Below the pieces are notes generated by a model, which was given only the letters and a program-made list of their open reading frames with translations, searched no databases and was not told the origin of the DNA. A stretch of DNA of 64,000 nt from Cloeon dipterum (Eukaryota > Arthropoda > Insecta > Ephemeroptera > Baetidae), in contig NC_088789.1 of the NCBI RefSeq assembly GCF_949628265.1, positions 8,424,886-8,488,885 on the forward strand, in the 5' to 3' direction. A program made the translations under genes and the position numbers. Positions within the stretch are counted from its first letter, which is position 1. Each line of letters opens with the position of its first letter. This document shows positions 1-11,554 of this stretch, in pieces.

Positions 1-2677
1 GCTGGGCGAGCAGGAATTCACAATGGCCCTGCAAAGAGCGCGACTTTTAGATCATTTGCAGCATAAGTTGGCACTTCAAAAGCATCGGCGGGCGTGTGTA
101 TGTGCCGCCGCGAGTGAAACTAAAACCCAATTTTACGCCTGGAGGGTGCCACTAAATTTAGACTTTCGTATGTACGCGGCCCGCTCGCTCCACATGACAG
201 TTTGAGCGGAAAATTAAATTTTAAATTGCTTTTAACATGGGCAACACGTCCGCAAAGCACTCTCAGGTATCAAAATTTGACTCGGGCCCGCACTGCACAC
301 GCCGTCAAATTCGGAGCACGCGTTTTATGTAACTCATTTTGAGTGTTATTATCACGCGTGATATTTCCATTTACTCCACGCTCTGCAATTTTATGGGCTC
401 GATAGAGATGAGAACGCCCAGGTGAGCGATTACTATCTTGCTTTATAGGACACGCTAAAAGATGAAATCACCTGTGGCAAAGTACACAAGCAGTTAAACC
501 AACACTACCTGGCGTAAAACTATCAGGAAATTGAGCAAGCTATTAACCTAAGAGGTAAACTCGAATGTTTTCCATCAAAATTAACTGTCTCCAGATTGCT
601 CAACGACAAAGTAAATAATCCTAAATTCGACGTACTTTCATTACGTCAAATTGATCACATTTGTGAACTTAAAAGCGTCTTTGCCGAGTAATTGATTGGT
701 TTGCTAGCCGCACATAGAATGAAATGGTTGACTGCATACATATTATAGTGCTCAAGTACCGGGGAAAACTTTCCAAGTGCTGTATTATTCTCGATAGTAC
801 AGAATTTGCATTGCCTGAGAATAATAAATTTAAGAATCCCCTCCAAAGTTAGATCGAATCAATGCCAAGTGAATTTTAATCGTCTGGAAAATATTTTTCT
901 TGAACAAGGTTCAATTGGAAATTTATTACTAATAGCTATTTGTAGCAAAAATAATTTGGAAATAAGATGCAAGCGCGGATATAAACGGGAAGAACTTAAT
1001 TATTCACTCTGATTAGGACAATCTGTGACGGGGTATTAAACCCTCAGCAGCCTTTGATAAGGACTTAATCATTAATGAGGAGGGGAACATGCATCTTCAA
1101 CGCACCAATCTGAAACACCATTCTGTTAGCCAGCAGCTTGTGCATCAGATCAAAACGCGTTGCATGAGTCTTATAACTTCTCAAAATTGCTGATAGATGC
1201 CAATGAAACACGAGAGGTTGTCATAACTTTTCAGCTAAATTAATTTCAACTGAAAAATGTGTGGATTATTGCAAAAATTATTATACGCTATTTAAAGGAA
1301 ACTTCGACCCTATAGCAAAAAAGCAAGCTGCGAACCAACGTCACAGATTTTTGTCTAAATTAAAAAAAAACCCGCAGAGAAACACATCATTTTGAGGAAA
1401 TCCGTGAAAAAGCTGAGTTTTGATTTGCGATTGTTGGAAAAATTATCACTTCCCTGTCTGTCTTAAAATACAATTTTTAATTATTCTCATTAAAGGTCGC
1501 ACTCATGAATGTAAGCAAAATATTTGTTTACGTTTTTTATATATATGAATAATAAAACGTATGTATTGCATTAATAAAAATCAAGACTCGCACGACACGA
1601 CACACCTCTAATATTGAATTGATAAATTTTGCTCTGCATTTAGAGCCACAAGATTAAATTTATAGCGCACAACGCGTGTGAAATTCATAACCTGAATTAA
1701 TTACAGCCTCAGTTTCTAATTACTTAGCCTCGCATGAAGTGGGTCAAATTGCGGGGACTTTCTGCTCCTGTTGATCCGCAGCAGTCCCATTTGGAGGGTG
1801 TTGGTATATAAGTCAATTTACAAACAATGCTAACCATGCATGATCCACATCCCCTGCGGTTTGGAGAGTCAGCTTGCCAATTTGCATTATGTACCGAGGC
1901 GCAACTCGGTGCCACCGCGGTCGGCCTCTGACATTTAAAAAGTTGCATCCTCTCGCAAAACAAAAGTTTATCCGCGCGCACACGGCCAGTTGGTCGGCGG
2001 CGGCGAAATGAACCCCTTGTAGCCCCCCGCCGGCACTAAATAAAAGATGAGAGAACCCACAAAACGCCGTATGCTTCTGACCGTCCCTTTTCCTGCTGAA
2101 AATCTTTGCCGCCCACCTCGAGCCCTTCGCAAAAGCGCACCGGCCAGTTTCCCAAAAAATACGCTACCTCAAACCCGAACGGGGGATTAGCATTTGCACA
2201 AGCGCGCGCTCGGCAAACAGCAAGAGAAAGACAACAAGAACACTTGACGAGAGCCTTTTTGCTGGAAATTCGTGGAGGAAAAGGTTTCAGAAATTTTATC
2301 GAATGCGATTTTAAACGTCTCCCTCGTTATTTTTGCCTGCCGGCTTATTTGAATATTCTGAATTTTTTTGCTTTTCTGAATGCAAGAATTATTTTTGCAT
2401 TTCCATAAAAAATCAAGTACCAAGGGGTTGGTTTGAAATGCAAATTGCGCGTGATATATTTTTCCAAATGCGCGCCCATTAGCTCTGATTTTTTTGTTCG
2501 CTTTTTGTTTGTTCAGCCGAGCCCTCTATTTATTATGCAAATATTTTAATTGGACCTCGCAGGACGTGTGATGAATAATAAGCAACGTCGAAAATAAAGT
2601 TCCTGGTCCCTTTTTTAATGTAACAGCTTCCATAAAAAGCAGCGGTTCACATAATAGAGACATCATAATATCGACTA
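1..2677. other. Intron (or upstream region) of the dopamine receptor gene; no feature seen
   Basis: AT-rich sequence upstream of the first recognisable receptor exon at 3775. I looked for exons encoding TM1-TM5 of a D2-like receptor and found none, so those exons must lie left of the window. Short open frames here have no recognisable family features and no convincing splice sites. Nothing else is supported. Confidence 0.5.
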
Positions 2678-2690
2678 AAAAGCTTCGCAT

Positions 2691-3055
2691 GACTGATAAT
2701 TATAAGAAGTTTGTTAACATAAAGATTATAAATAGACGCTTGATTTGTGATGCATTTTATGAAACTCAAACAATGATGAATGGGAATTGGAGGGTGCCGA
2801 ATTTTGAAGATAGACATGTATTTACTCGATTTGCATGCCATGGATATCACTATTTGTTCTGTGCAACTCAGATGTACCATTATGAACCTCAGGAGATTTG
2901 TAAATGTAGATTTTGTGGAGAACAGTGTGAAAAAAATCATATTTTGAAATGTGTAGTAAAAAGAATTAGTTTAAGAACAGCAGCAAAGACTTGTAAGAAT
3001 TGATTGTATAGGATTAGTGTCGCACGCATATATGCGTTTAATAATAAATTCATTC
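2691..3055 (+). mobile_element. 5'-truncated non-LTR retrotransposon (LINE) fragment with target site duplication
   Basis: An open frame crosses this segment and ends at 3003. Its C-terminal part has the layout of the end of a non-LTR retrotransposon reverse transcriptase: an FACHGYHYLF stretch comparable to the family's TGHG motif, then a zinc-knuckle-like CKCRFCGEQCEKNHILKC. The segment is bounded by an exact 13-bp direct repeat (aaaagcttcgcat) at 2678-2690 and 3056-3068, as expected for a target site duplication made by target-primed reverse transcription. Only about 365 bp is present, so it is a dead-on-arrival 5'-truncated copy. A short AT-rich 3' tail (3004-3055) precedes the right-hand repeat. 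It sits in a receptor intron in the same orientation as the gene. The clade is not identifiable by eye. Confidence 0.55.
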
Positions 3056-3068
3056 AAAAGCTTCGCAT

Positions 3069-3774
3069 AAATGAGAGCAAAACTGCTTTTATTAAAGAAG
3101 CCATTTTTGTATACTTGTATATCTCAACTTGACTGAAATTAAAAAATCCTTACTTTACCTGGATGGTGATAAATTTTAGGAAAAATTTCACAATTTGTAG
3201 ATTTTTACGCTTGAAAAATGTTGCTTGATTTTATTGGAAGAAAAAATTCGACAGGTTTACTTTGGTGGGTGTAAAAAAATAGCCGATGATTTTTTGATAC
3301 AGTAGGATAAGGTTTATCACGATAGACTTGCATAGAAAGACTTTTTAACAAAAAATTATAAAGCTTTATACTTTAAAATTGTATTACAACGAAAAATCTT
3401 AATTTGAAATATTATTGCGAGTCGTGACTTTCCATAACGTGCCAAGCGGCAATTGATTGATCATAGCTCTAGCTCTAAAAGGATCAAAGTGCTACAAAAT
3501 ATTAAATAATTTTCTTACATAAAAAAGATTATTTAGTAAGGAAAGGACCTAAACTGTAAAAAATATTTAACCCAGCGAAAAGCTGTTTCTCCAATTCAAC
3601 GTCTGTACACAGATTATATAGATTAGATTTAGGTAATTTTATTAGATAAATTAGATTTTACTGTTATGAATGGGTAAAATCGCCAAAATTGGTTGATTAT
3701 AAACATAATTTTTGGGGGTACACTAAGTAGTGCAATTTTGAAACTAAAACATTCGTGTTGCGTGTTTGTTGCAG
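3069..3774. other. Dop2R intron remainder between LINE fragment and first exon
   Basis: AT-rich intron ending in a good acceptor (pyrimidine-rich tract, then gcag at 3771-3774). No other feature seen. Confidence 0.5.
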
Positions 3775-4676
3775 GCGTTGCGTTCGCGGGCGCAAAAACA
3801 GCGGGCGGCGCGCAAGTCGAACCTGGCGGACAGCATGCCTGGCGCCGTGATCGAGAACCTGGCGCAGACGCGGCGGCTGGCGGAGACGGCGCTGGTGGGC
3901 GCCGGGGTAAGTGCCGGCGCGTTGCCCTTGCCCTCGACCACCTCACTGACCCTCGACGAGGACAAGCCGACCAACACCGGCAGCGGATCTCAGGTGCCCT
4001 CCCACGTGCTGATGCTTTCGTCTGTCTCGTCGTGTTTGTGTCTAGCTGCTGCCCAGACGGCACCATCCCCCCACCCTCCCACCCCTTTTGCACTTTCCGC
4101 CTAATCGCCCCGCGAGATAGATTAACTTGCACACATACACTCACACTGTCGGCCGCACCTGCCGCGCCATGCATGACCTTTTTTCTGCAATCCACTTAAT
4201 GGCGTCACACGCTCTTTCTCTCTCTCTCTCTGCTCCGGAAAAAGAGGGTCGAAAACTGTGTGGCAGGCTTGAGGAATGACACTTTTCCCCCCGAGTGGAA
4301 ATGATTCGTCGATTTATAGGGCAAATTAGAATGGAAATGGCGTTGCACGAGGCCGGCTTAATGGAGTGTAGCCAACTTTTTCTGCGAGACCACTCTCTGC
4401 GACTCCTCTAATCAAGGTTAAAAATCTAGATCATTATTGGCTCTTGCACAGCAGCAGGCGTCGGGTCAGACGCCGCTTTCTTATCAGCTCTACTCAATGT
4501 TTGTGCTTGCGGAAAATGCGGAGCGGGTTTTTGCATGAAAACACCATTAGCTGCTTAATTCCAGCCATAAATATTCAAACAAGTGCTGTATCAGGAACAT
4601 TCAAATTTTTGCTTTGTTGATACTGCGCAAAATTTACATTGAAATTCGGTCAGAAAGAACGAGCCAAATTTTGGAT

Positions 4677-4714
<38 letters not shown>

Positions 4715-7004
4715 CGAAAGAATTATTTTCGACCTTACAATACTCAATTCTAATTTAAAGGGGCTATGCTCCAAATAATTGTTGATTCAGAATGGATTGG
4801 ATAATAAAAAAATTAGAGCAGTTAAAATGTCTCGCACGTTCTTTGGACTGGACAACTGTTGTTTCGGCTGCCCCTAATTGTAAGGCCCAATCAGCATATC
4901 AGCAGTACTTAAGCTGCTACAAAATAAAGTCTGAGTTTTGAACTACCAGCCGTTGGAAGCGATTAACTGCACTAAGTTTCTGAGTTTAATGAAATAAGAA
5001 GACAAGTGACGAATTTCAAGAACGTTACCACTCACTCTCCAGACGATGCAACTGTCTAACACAAAACTCACTGTTACAAAAATATCACTTTTGCCATCTT
5101 TCCAGATTAAAAGAAGAACAAGAAGTGAATTAAAATCGAACAATATTTCACCCTTTTCCTATTAATGAACATTAAAATAATGTGGTTTAAGTTAATTTGA
5201 AAATAACTATTCCATATGCTTGAAAAACAATGGCTGCGCAGGTAAAAAATGAATAGAAAAGGTAAGCTTTGCACTTTAAATCTCTGAATTGGACTAGTGA
5301 ATTCGATTAGAGAGAGTTGTGTTGTTGGGTGGATGAATGGTGAGGTTTTACAACATTTTGTCACTACTTGTTCTCTATTTGAATTGCGCTCAGCAGTGGA
5401 TGCAATCGTTTCCGATGGCTGGTTATTCAAAATCCTCGTCTGCAGTTAATGCTGCGGCGTGGAATTTTTGCTGGTTGAGTACCGTTGATGAGGCCTGGGG
5501 GCCGGAAACTGGAACAGCTTGCTGTACAATGCAATATAACGCGTGAAGTAATTTGCTCTTCCATCATTTCAATTTTATCTGCTTATCCTGGCCAATAAAG
5601 CCATATAGATAAAAAGCCATTTCAAATTTATGTTATGGCTAAAATTTAAATTTGGCAAGAGAGATTTTCTGATATAAAGTTTGGCCTTGCTTGTTTAATA
5701 AATTAATTGAGAGGGAGAGAGACAGACCACTTTAACCACATTTCCACATTCGGCACATAAATTCAGTAGCCGACTCAATTTCTGCGAGAAAGCCCGTTCT
5801 CTGCGCTAACTGTTTCCCTCAAATAAGTCTGTGGTAAACCCGCCATTCATCTTGGCCTAAGCCCGGAAAATGCGCAGAATAAATCAAGTTGGCCCGCTTT
5901 CGTGCATTCCTCCAGCCTGCTCAATGCACCTCAGTGTCCGTCGTGATGTGTGCAGCCGAAAAAAGGCTGTGTGTGTTCGAAACGCTAAAGCCGTGCGCTT
6001 TGTCCAACTGGCAGGACGAGGACGACTACGACAAAGACGACGAGCCAGAGAACGAGCAGTCGATTGACGACTGCCACGTCATCGCCAACGACAAATCCAT
6101 CGAGTTCATCCTGGCGACGGTGGTCGAGGAGGAGGCAGCCAGGTATTTTTCCTATTATATGCAGAGTATCAGGCGCACGTGGCAAATCCGTGTTTCCTCC
6201 GTCACTTGACAAAACTTGTTCGCCCCAGCCCCAGACACATACGCGCGGTCCTAAAAGCTTTCCCACTGCCTTTACTATGTAAATGGATTCTGATACCCAG
6301 AATCGCAAGCTGCTTTTGCTCTCTCGTCCCTCGTCCCTCGCAACGCGTGTTGAACAGGGTGTTGTGTGTATTTGGTATGCAACCAGCACACTCACGCACA
6401 CGCCAATGTCCACCGCCATGCATCCACCCTATGCTGGATATCGTCACGTTTTTGTTAAGCCCTTCGAAAACAGGCTAGTCACTGGCGTTTTTATTTTTTG
6501 GTCGGCGACACGTTCGCTCGCCTCCCCGGGCGCACAGGTTAACTCCGTCAAAAGACGAGCTGAGTAGTGATAAAAAGTCGCCACGGAGTTTTGCTGATTT
6601 TTTGCTGTACACCATTTCATTTTTTGTCCGTTGCCAGAATTTTGATGCAGTACATTCGGGCGTCTTGTTTTCTGTCTTTTTATAGCTAATGCGGGTAAAG
6701 TTTGATGTTGTTATCTTTCTACTCTCTCTTGTCCAATTTGGCAAAGTTTAATGCATAAAATAAATAAAAAGATTACGCATGCGTGTCAAAAATAGTAAAT
6801 GAAGATAATGATCTTGAGATAAACGGGAATTAAAACAAACTTTCGGTTGTGCCATTAACATATTAAAATAAATTAAAATCAAGTTTTCCATTTTAAAACA
6901 TTTTAATTTATTATAATTTTTTTGCATTTTTTTTTAATTTTAAGGTTTATTAATTCAACATGCATCATTTTAAAAACAGCATGGTCTGGACTCTATGTTA
7001 ACTG

Positions 7005-7075
<71 letters not shown>

Positions 7076-10000
7076 GGCGATCTTTGACATTATATTGTTT
7101 AATTAGATGGATGAATTGCTAGTTAAACCAGGATTACCAGGAATGATAGAGATGCATATATTTGTAATTAATTGCAACCGTGCTCTATGCTGCTATCGAA
7201 TATTGATTTTCACTTAGTTAATAAATTTCCTGTTCCTTTTACGATATAATTAAAAAAATAATATATTTTTTTACTTGGGCTAGTGGATGTAGCTTTTTGT
7301 AAATTTATTATAAGTTTAATTTGAACAGATTTTCCTATTATTCCTAATTTATATTGCAGTTGATATGCTTTTTGCAGGAAACGATTTAATGCATTCAACG
7401 GCAACTCCAATGAACAATCAAATCACTAGCTGCCCTTGTTCCGCAGTTCACAAATAATTAAAATGAAAATGCTAGTGTCGTGTTTATTCCATTATGCCTC
7501 CGTGTCGCATCCATTTTAATTGCGTCAGCAAATGTGTGTTTGTGTTTTATATAGTGCAGTGACATGGGCGGATTGTCGTGTTGCCCACAGGAACCCGCTG
7601 CCAGCGAAGTTGCGTTCGGACGCCAACGGCAACAACGACTCAGGGTACGCGGCGTCGCACATCGAGGAGCCGGCGTGCGTGCAGCCGGCGGGCAGTCCTG
7701 CGGGCAGTCCGCGCGCAAAGGTATACACAATTGCACTCTCCAGACACTCGTGCCCTCAGTTGTGCAGGCAGAAGAAAATTAAATAACAATTGCGTCTGCC
7801 GGCGGTGCTAAATAATTGACGAGAGCCCCGGTTTAGCTGGCTGGGGCTTGTCGTGCCTTTCAAATTTAATACAAAGCCCGCCTCAATTATTTACCGCGCA
7901 GACTTGTTGAATATTTCAGGACGCACGGCCTAATTAGAGCTCAGCAGCGTGGCAATCGAATCCATGACTATTTCAGCTTTCACCACGACGACCGCTTTCC
8001 TTAATATGCTCGGCCACATCTTCTGCCCACGGGGCACTTAAAGACCGCTTACACACCAATTCCGTTGGCCTGGCCGGAATGGCTAACTTTGTTCACCCTC
8101 ATTCGCTTATGAAATGCTATCCGATGCAGGTGGCCACAACTCAGCAGTTTCAGCAGTTCGTCTACGCACGTGTGCACATTCAATTATAGTTTTTTTAGCC
8201 CCGAAAACCGTTTGCCAAATTACTGACGTTGAGACCCTGACACGACCGACTATTTTTTGCCCATGCCAGGTGGGCACTAACACTAATTGCACATTTTGGA
8301 TACTTCTGAGCCACACTCAAAACCACGTAAATTTGCCAAAACCGTCCGGACTGTCCGTCTAATTCGACCAGTATTTCATGCTTTTCATTAAATATGTTTT
8401 TTTCAAAAACAGTCAAAATTGTCTTAAGTTGGTTCTTAAAACGGGGGAAAAGATTTCTTCGTTAGAATGTTTGAACATAGAGCCTAAAACAGCCCAAAAG
8501 TAAATATTTATTAAATGTTCAAAAACGTTGTTAAATTCCCAGCCCTTTAAATAACAGTGGTATTGACAGATAATTTCCAATGAATAAAGAAAATTGTTCG
8601 TTCATCTAAAAAAATCCAAACTGGATTAAACGAGAATCAGTCAGCAGAGACATTGTGCTTCAGCTTTAAATTTCTTTGCACATTTAAAAGACATATTTTT
8701 AAGGCTCCCAATCAGCAAGCAAAACTGTTTCTCGTGCATTTACATTACAAAGTGGGAATAAGGAAAAAAAAATCTGAAAAAAGGCTGCAGCCAACAACGT
8801 GTTGAATTTTGCTATTTTGATTTTTTACCTGTCTCATTAGCAGTATTAAACTGTTAACAACCTTTTAAATTATCAAAGAGAATCTCCTTTCTCGTACGAG
8901 AAAAATTAAGCGCTAATGGAGCCAGTTAATTCATCGCCTTGCCTGCACGCAGTCTTGGTTAAACACGACGCTCGGAACGCGAAGGGCGAGTTTGCTTGTC
9001 TTTTGCGTAAAAAGTAAACACGCCATTTACTTGCAAAGTCTTCAGAGATAAGCTGATGAAAATTGTGCTCTCGCGGTCCTTTTTCTTTTTTTAACAGCTT
9101 TGGATGGGGAAGTACAAAATGATGCAGAGGCTAGACACATTTTTCTTCGCGGCGGTGGATAATATTCTCCGCATCACAATAAATTTAAACATTTAACGGC
9201 GAAAAAAGAGGACGGAAACGGCTTCCCCTTTCATTCGAGAAAGCTGTTAAGCTGTGCAGTGAAGTACGGTGGTGCAAAAGGAAGCGGTTGCGCGACAAAC
9301 AAAAACACGGATAAAATTGAGCCGAGGCTGCGTGCACGTACATCCATTTTGCGCCTTGAAATGTGCGGATGCTGTGTCGCTGTACGCTCCTGCAATGCGG
9401 ATTGCAGGTAATGCCAGGGTTTCGTGCCACAGCGATAATATCACTCCTTCTCATGATGCGTTTAAACACACTTTGGCCTTTTAGCCTTTAGCTTCTAGAG
9501 CGAAAGAAAAAAAACAATCTGTTTTTACGTTGGCTAAATATTTTACTTGTTTCAACGCTCAAACAGCTTTGATAAAAAAATATTCTCTCAATTTTTGTGT
9601 TTAGAGTTTTAAAGAAAAAGGTTTTGTTAAGAGGTGGTTCTCAGAGAGCAATAATAATTCCCTCTAGAAAGCAGTTAAGTTTTTAAAATGGAATTTTCGT
9701 AATGAAATATGTCTGGCCACAATTTTTCATCGACATCTAAGCAAAGGCTGTACTTACAATTAGAACAAATTTAAATAAAAGTTTAAAAAAACCCTCTATA
9801 TTCATTAATATCAATAAAAATAAAAAGGCAAAATATTTCGTGGAAGGTAGCACTCGACGATTTGTTCATGAAAAAGCTTTACAATATTGTGAAAATTTTA
9901 CCATAATATGAACTAATTTTCGTTTTTATATTTCCATGAAATAGGGGTACAGTTTATAGCCCTATTTATTGATTTATAAATTGAAAACAAAAGAAACCAA

Positions 10001-11554
10001 ACTAAATCAATTGCCGTGTGAATTTGAATTTTCAGGGTTCGCGGCGGAACGGCACCGGCAGCAGTCTGAAGACTTCAGGGTCGGCGGTTGCGGGTCATTC
10101 GTCGCGGAGCTATGCGGCGCCTGTGCCGGCGCCAGGGTCGTGCGCCACTTCCGGCCTGGCGGTGATCACGGTGGGCACGGTGGCGGCCGTGTCGGCGGCC
10201 GCCGTCGGCGCCGACACCAAAAAGGACCGCAAGTCCACCGGCAGCAGGTTCACCATCTACAAGGTCAACAAGGCGAGCAAAAAGAAGCGCGAAAAGTCGA
10301 CCGCCAAAAAGGAGCGGAAAGCCACAAAAACCCTGGCCATCGTGTTGGGTGAGTCGACCCACCGCATTATCCGAATATCGATGCTCCCGATCCCTGTTTT
10401 TGCTTACGGCAGCATGTTTTGCAAGAGAGACTTGCGGTGAGTCAGTCGGAAACTGGAAACTGTTACACGCTCTCTACACTCTGACGAGAGAATAAGTTCA
10501 AACAACGTGGGAAATACAAGTTTTTTTTCTCAGTCAGCACTCGGATCGTAACAAAATTTGTTAATGCGAAAATTTAGATGTACAGATTTAAAATCATCGG
10601 ATACTTCTTGAGCTGGGAAATTATAATTTTATTAATAATCGTAGCAATGAGACAAATTTTGAATTGTATGAATTCTCCAAGACAATTTCCACAGTTTTCG
10701 TTGAACAGTCACAGTGTGGTGCATAAACAAAGAACAAACTTTTTTAATCAGCAAATAATGAACATTGGGAGTTCAGTAAATGACCCAAGGCCCGATTTTC
10801 ACCACCCAACTATTAATTATACGTTTTAACTTAAATTTTGTCGCACTTCACGGGGCAGAAAATTCCCAGTCGTTCTGTGGAGTTTCCAGGCTATTGCGTC
10901 TCAACTTTCGCCCGGCAAACTCATTTGACGCTGTGTTTACAAAGAAAGCAGAGCATTCCAAATTCCATTTCTCGCTGGTTGAACTTTCTTGCAAAACCCT
11001 CGTAGTTCGTCCCGCTTCTTTCAATTCTATATTCCAAACAGAGAGCGCTTATACTTATGTCTCGTGCGCGCCGATTTGGGTGGCGTAAAAGATTTGATCT
11101 CTGAGCGCGCAGAGAGCGAGCTTCGGCTTAATAGAAGGCCGCACGGCTGTTGAAAACTTTACGACTGCCAGCCATTATTAAGGCGTGCGCTCTCTCCCAG
11201 CTTCCAGTCCCAAGAGCGCTCTCTAATTTAGGTCACGAACTTCACAAACTGGCCCCTAATTAGTTTACAAGCTCATTTTTACCCCGTGTGCGCCACGATA
11301 GACGTGTATATAAAGAAATGGCCGCTATGGTGTTGGCAGGGGTGTTCCTGGTGTGCTGGGTGCCGTTCTTCACGTGCAACATCATGGACGCCATGTGCAC
11401 CAAGCTGGGCGCCACCTGCCAGCCGGGGGTGGCCGCCTTCATCGTCACCACCTGGCTCGGCTACATGAACTCGTTCGTCAACCCGGTCATCTACACCATC
11501 TTCAATCCCGAGTTCCGCAAGGCGTTCAAAAAACTGTGCATGAACAGTACTTAA
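3775..11554 (+). CDS. Dop2R: D2-like dopamine receptor, C-terminal half (third intracellular loop to stop), 5' end outside window
   Basis: Class A GPCR that couples dopamine to Gi/o at the plasma membrane of neurons. Exons in phase: 3775-3906 (or to 3993 with an alternative donor), 6015-6142, 7591-7720, 10036-10348, 11340-11554. The first four encode a long third intracellular loop: basic start RSRAQKQRAARKSNL, then an acidic DEDDYDKDDEPENEQ stretch, a Ser/Pro/Gly/Ala-rich part, and the lysine-rich KKERKATKTLAIVLG leading into TM6. The last exon carries TM6 (VFLVCWVPFFTCN, with the CWxPFF motif), extracellular loop 3, TM7 (WLGYMNSFVNPVIYTIFNP, an NPxxY variant NPVIY) and the very short tail EFRKAFKKLCMNST typical of D2-like receptors. 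The KKERKATKTLAIVLG and FNPEFRKAFKK segments match insect Dop2R as I recall it. The family has alternative splicing in this loop. TM1-5 are not in the window. Confidence 0.9.
4679..4710. repeat. (TC)n microsatellite
   Basis: About 16 TC units in the Dop2R intron between 3994 and 6014. A shorter TC run lies near 4217-4231. The rest of this 2-kb intron shows no recognisable feature. Confidence 0.9.
7008..7072. repeat. (TA)n microsatellite
   Basis: About 32 uninterrupted TA units in the Dop2R intron 6143-7590. The rest of the intron is AT-rich with no exon recognised. Confidence 0.95.
7721..10035. other. Dop2R intron, no recognised feature
   Basis: Intron between the SPAGSPRAK exon and the lysine-rich exon, with a gtatac donor and a ttttcag acceptor. 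Short frames on both strands have no family features. The next intron, 10349-11339 (gtgagt donor, ggcag acceptor), also looks empty. Confidence 0.6.

Noticed and set aside
3629-4199. Long frames on both strands over the first Dop2R exon
   Set aside because: Shadows caused by the GC-rich exon; only the frame giving RSRAQKQRAARKSNL fits the receptor and the splice phases.
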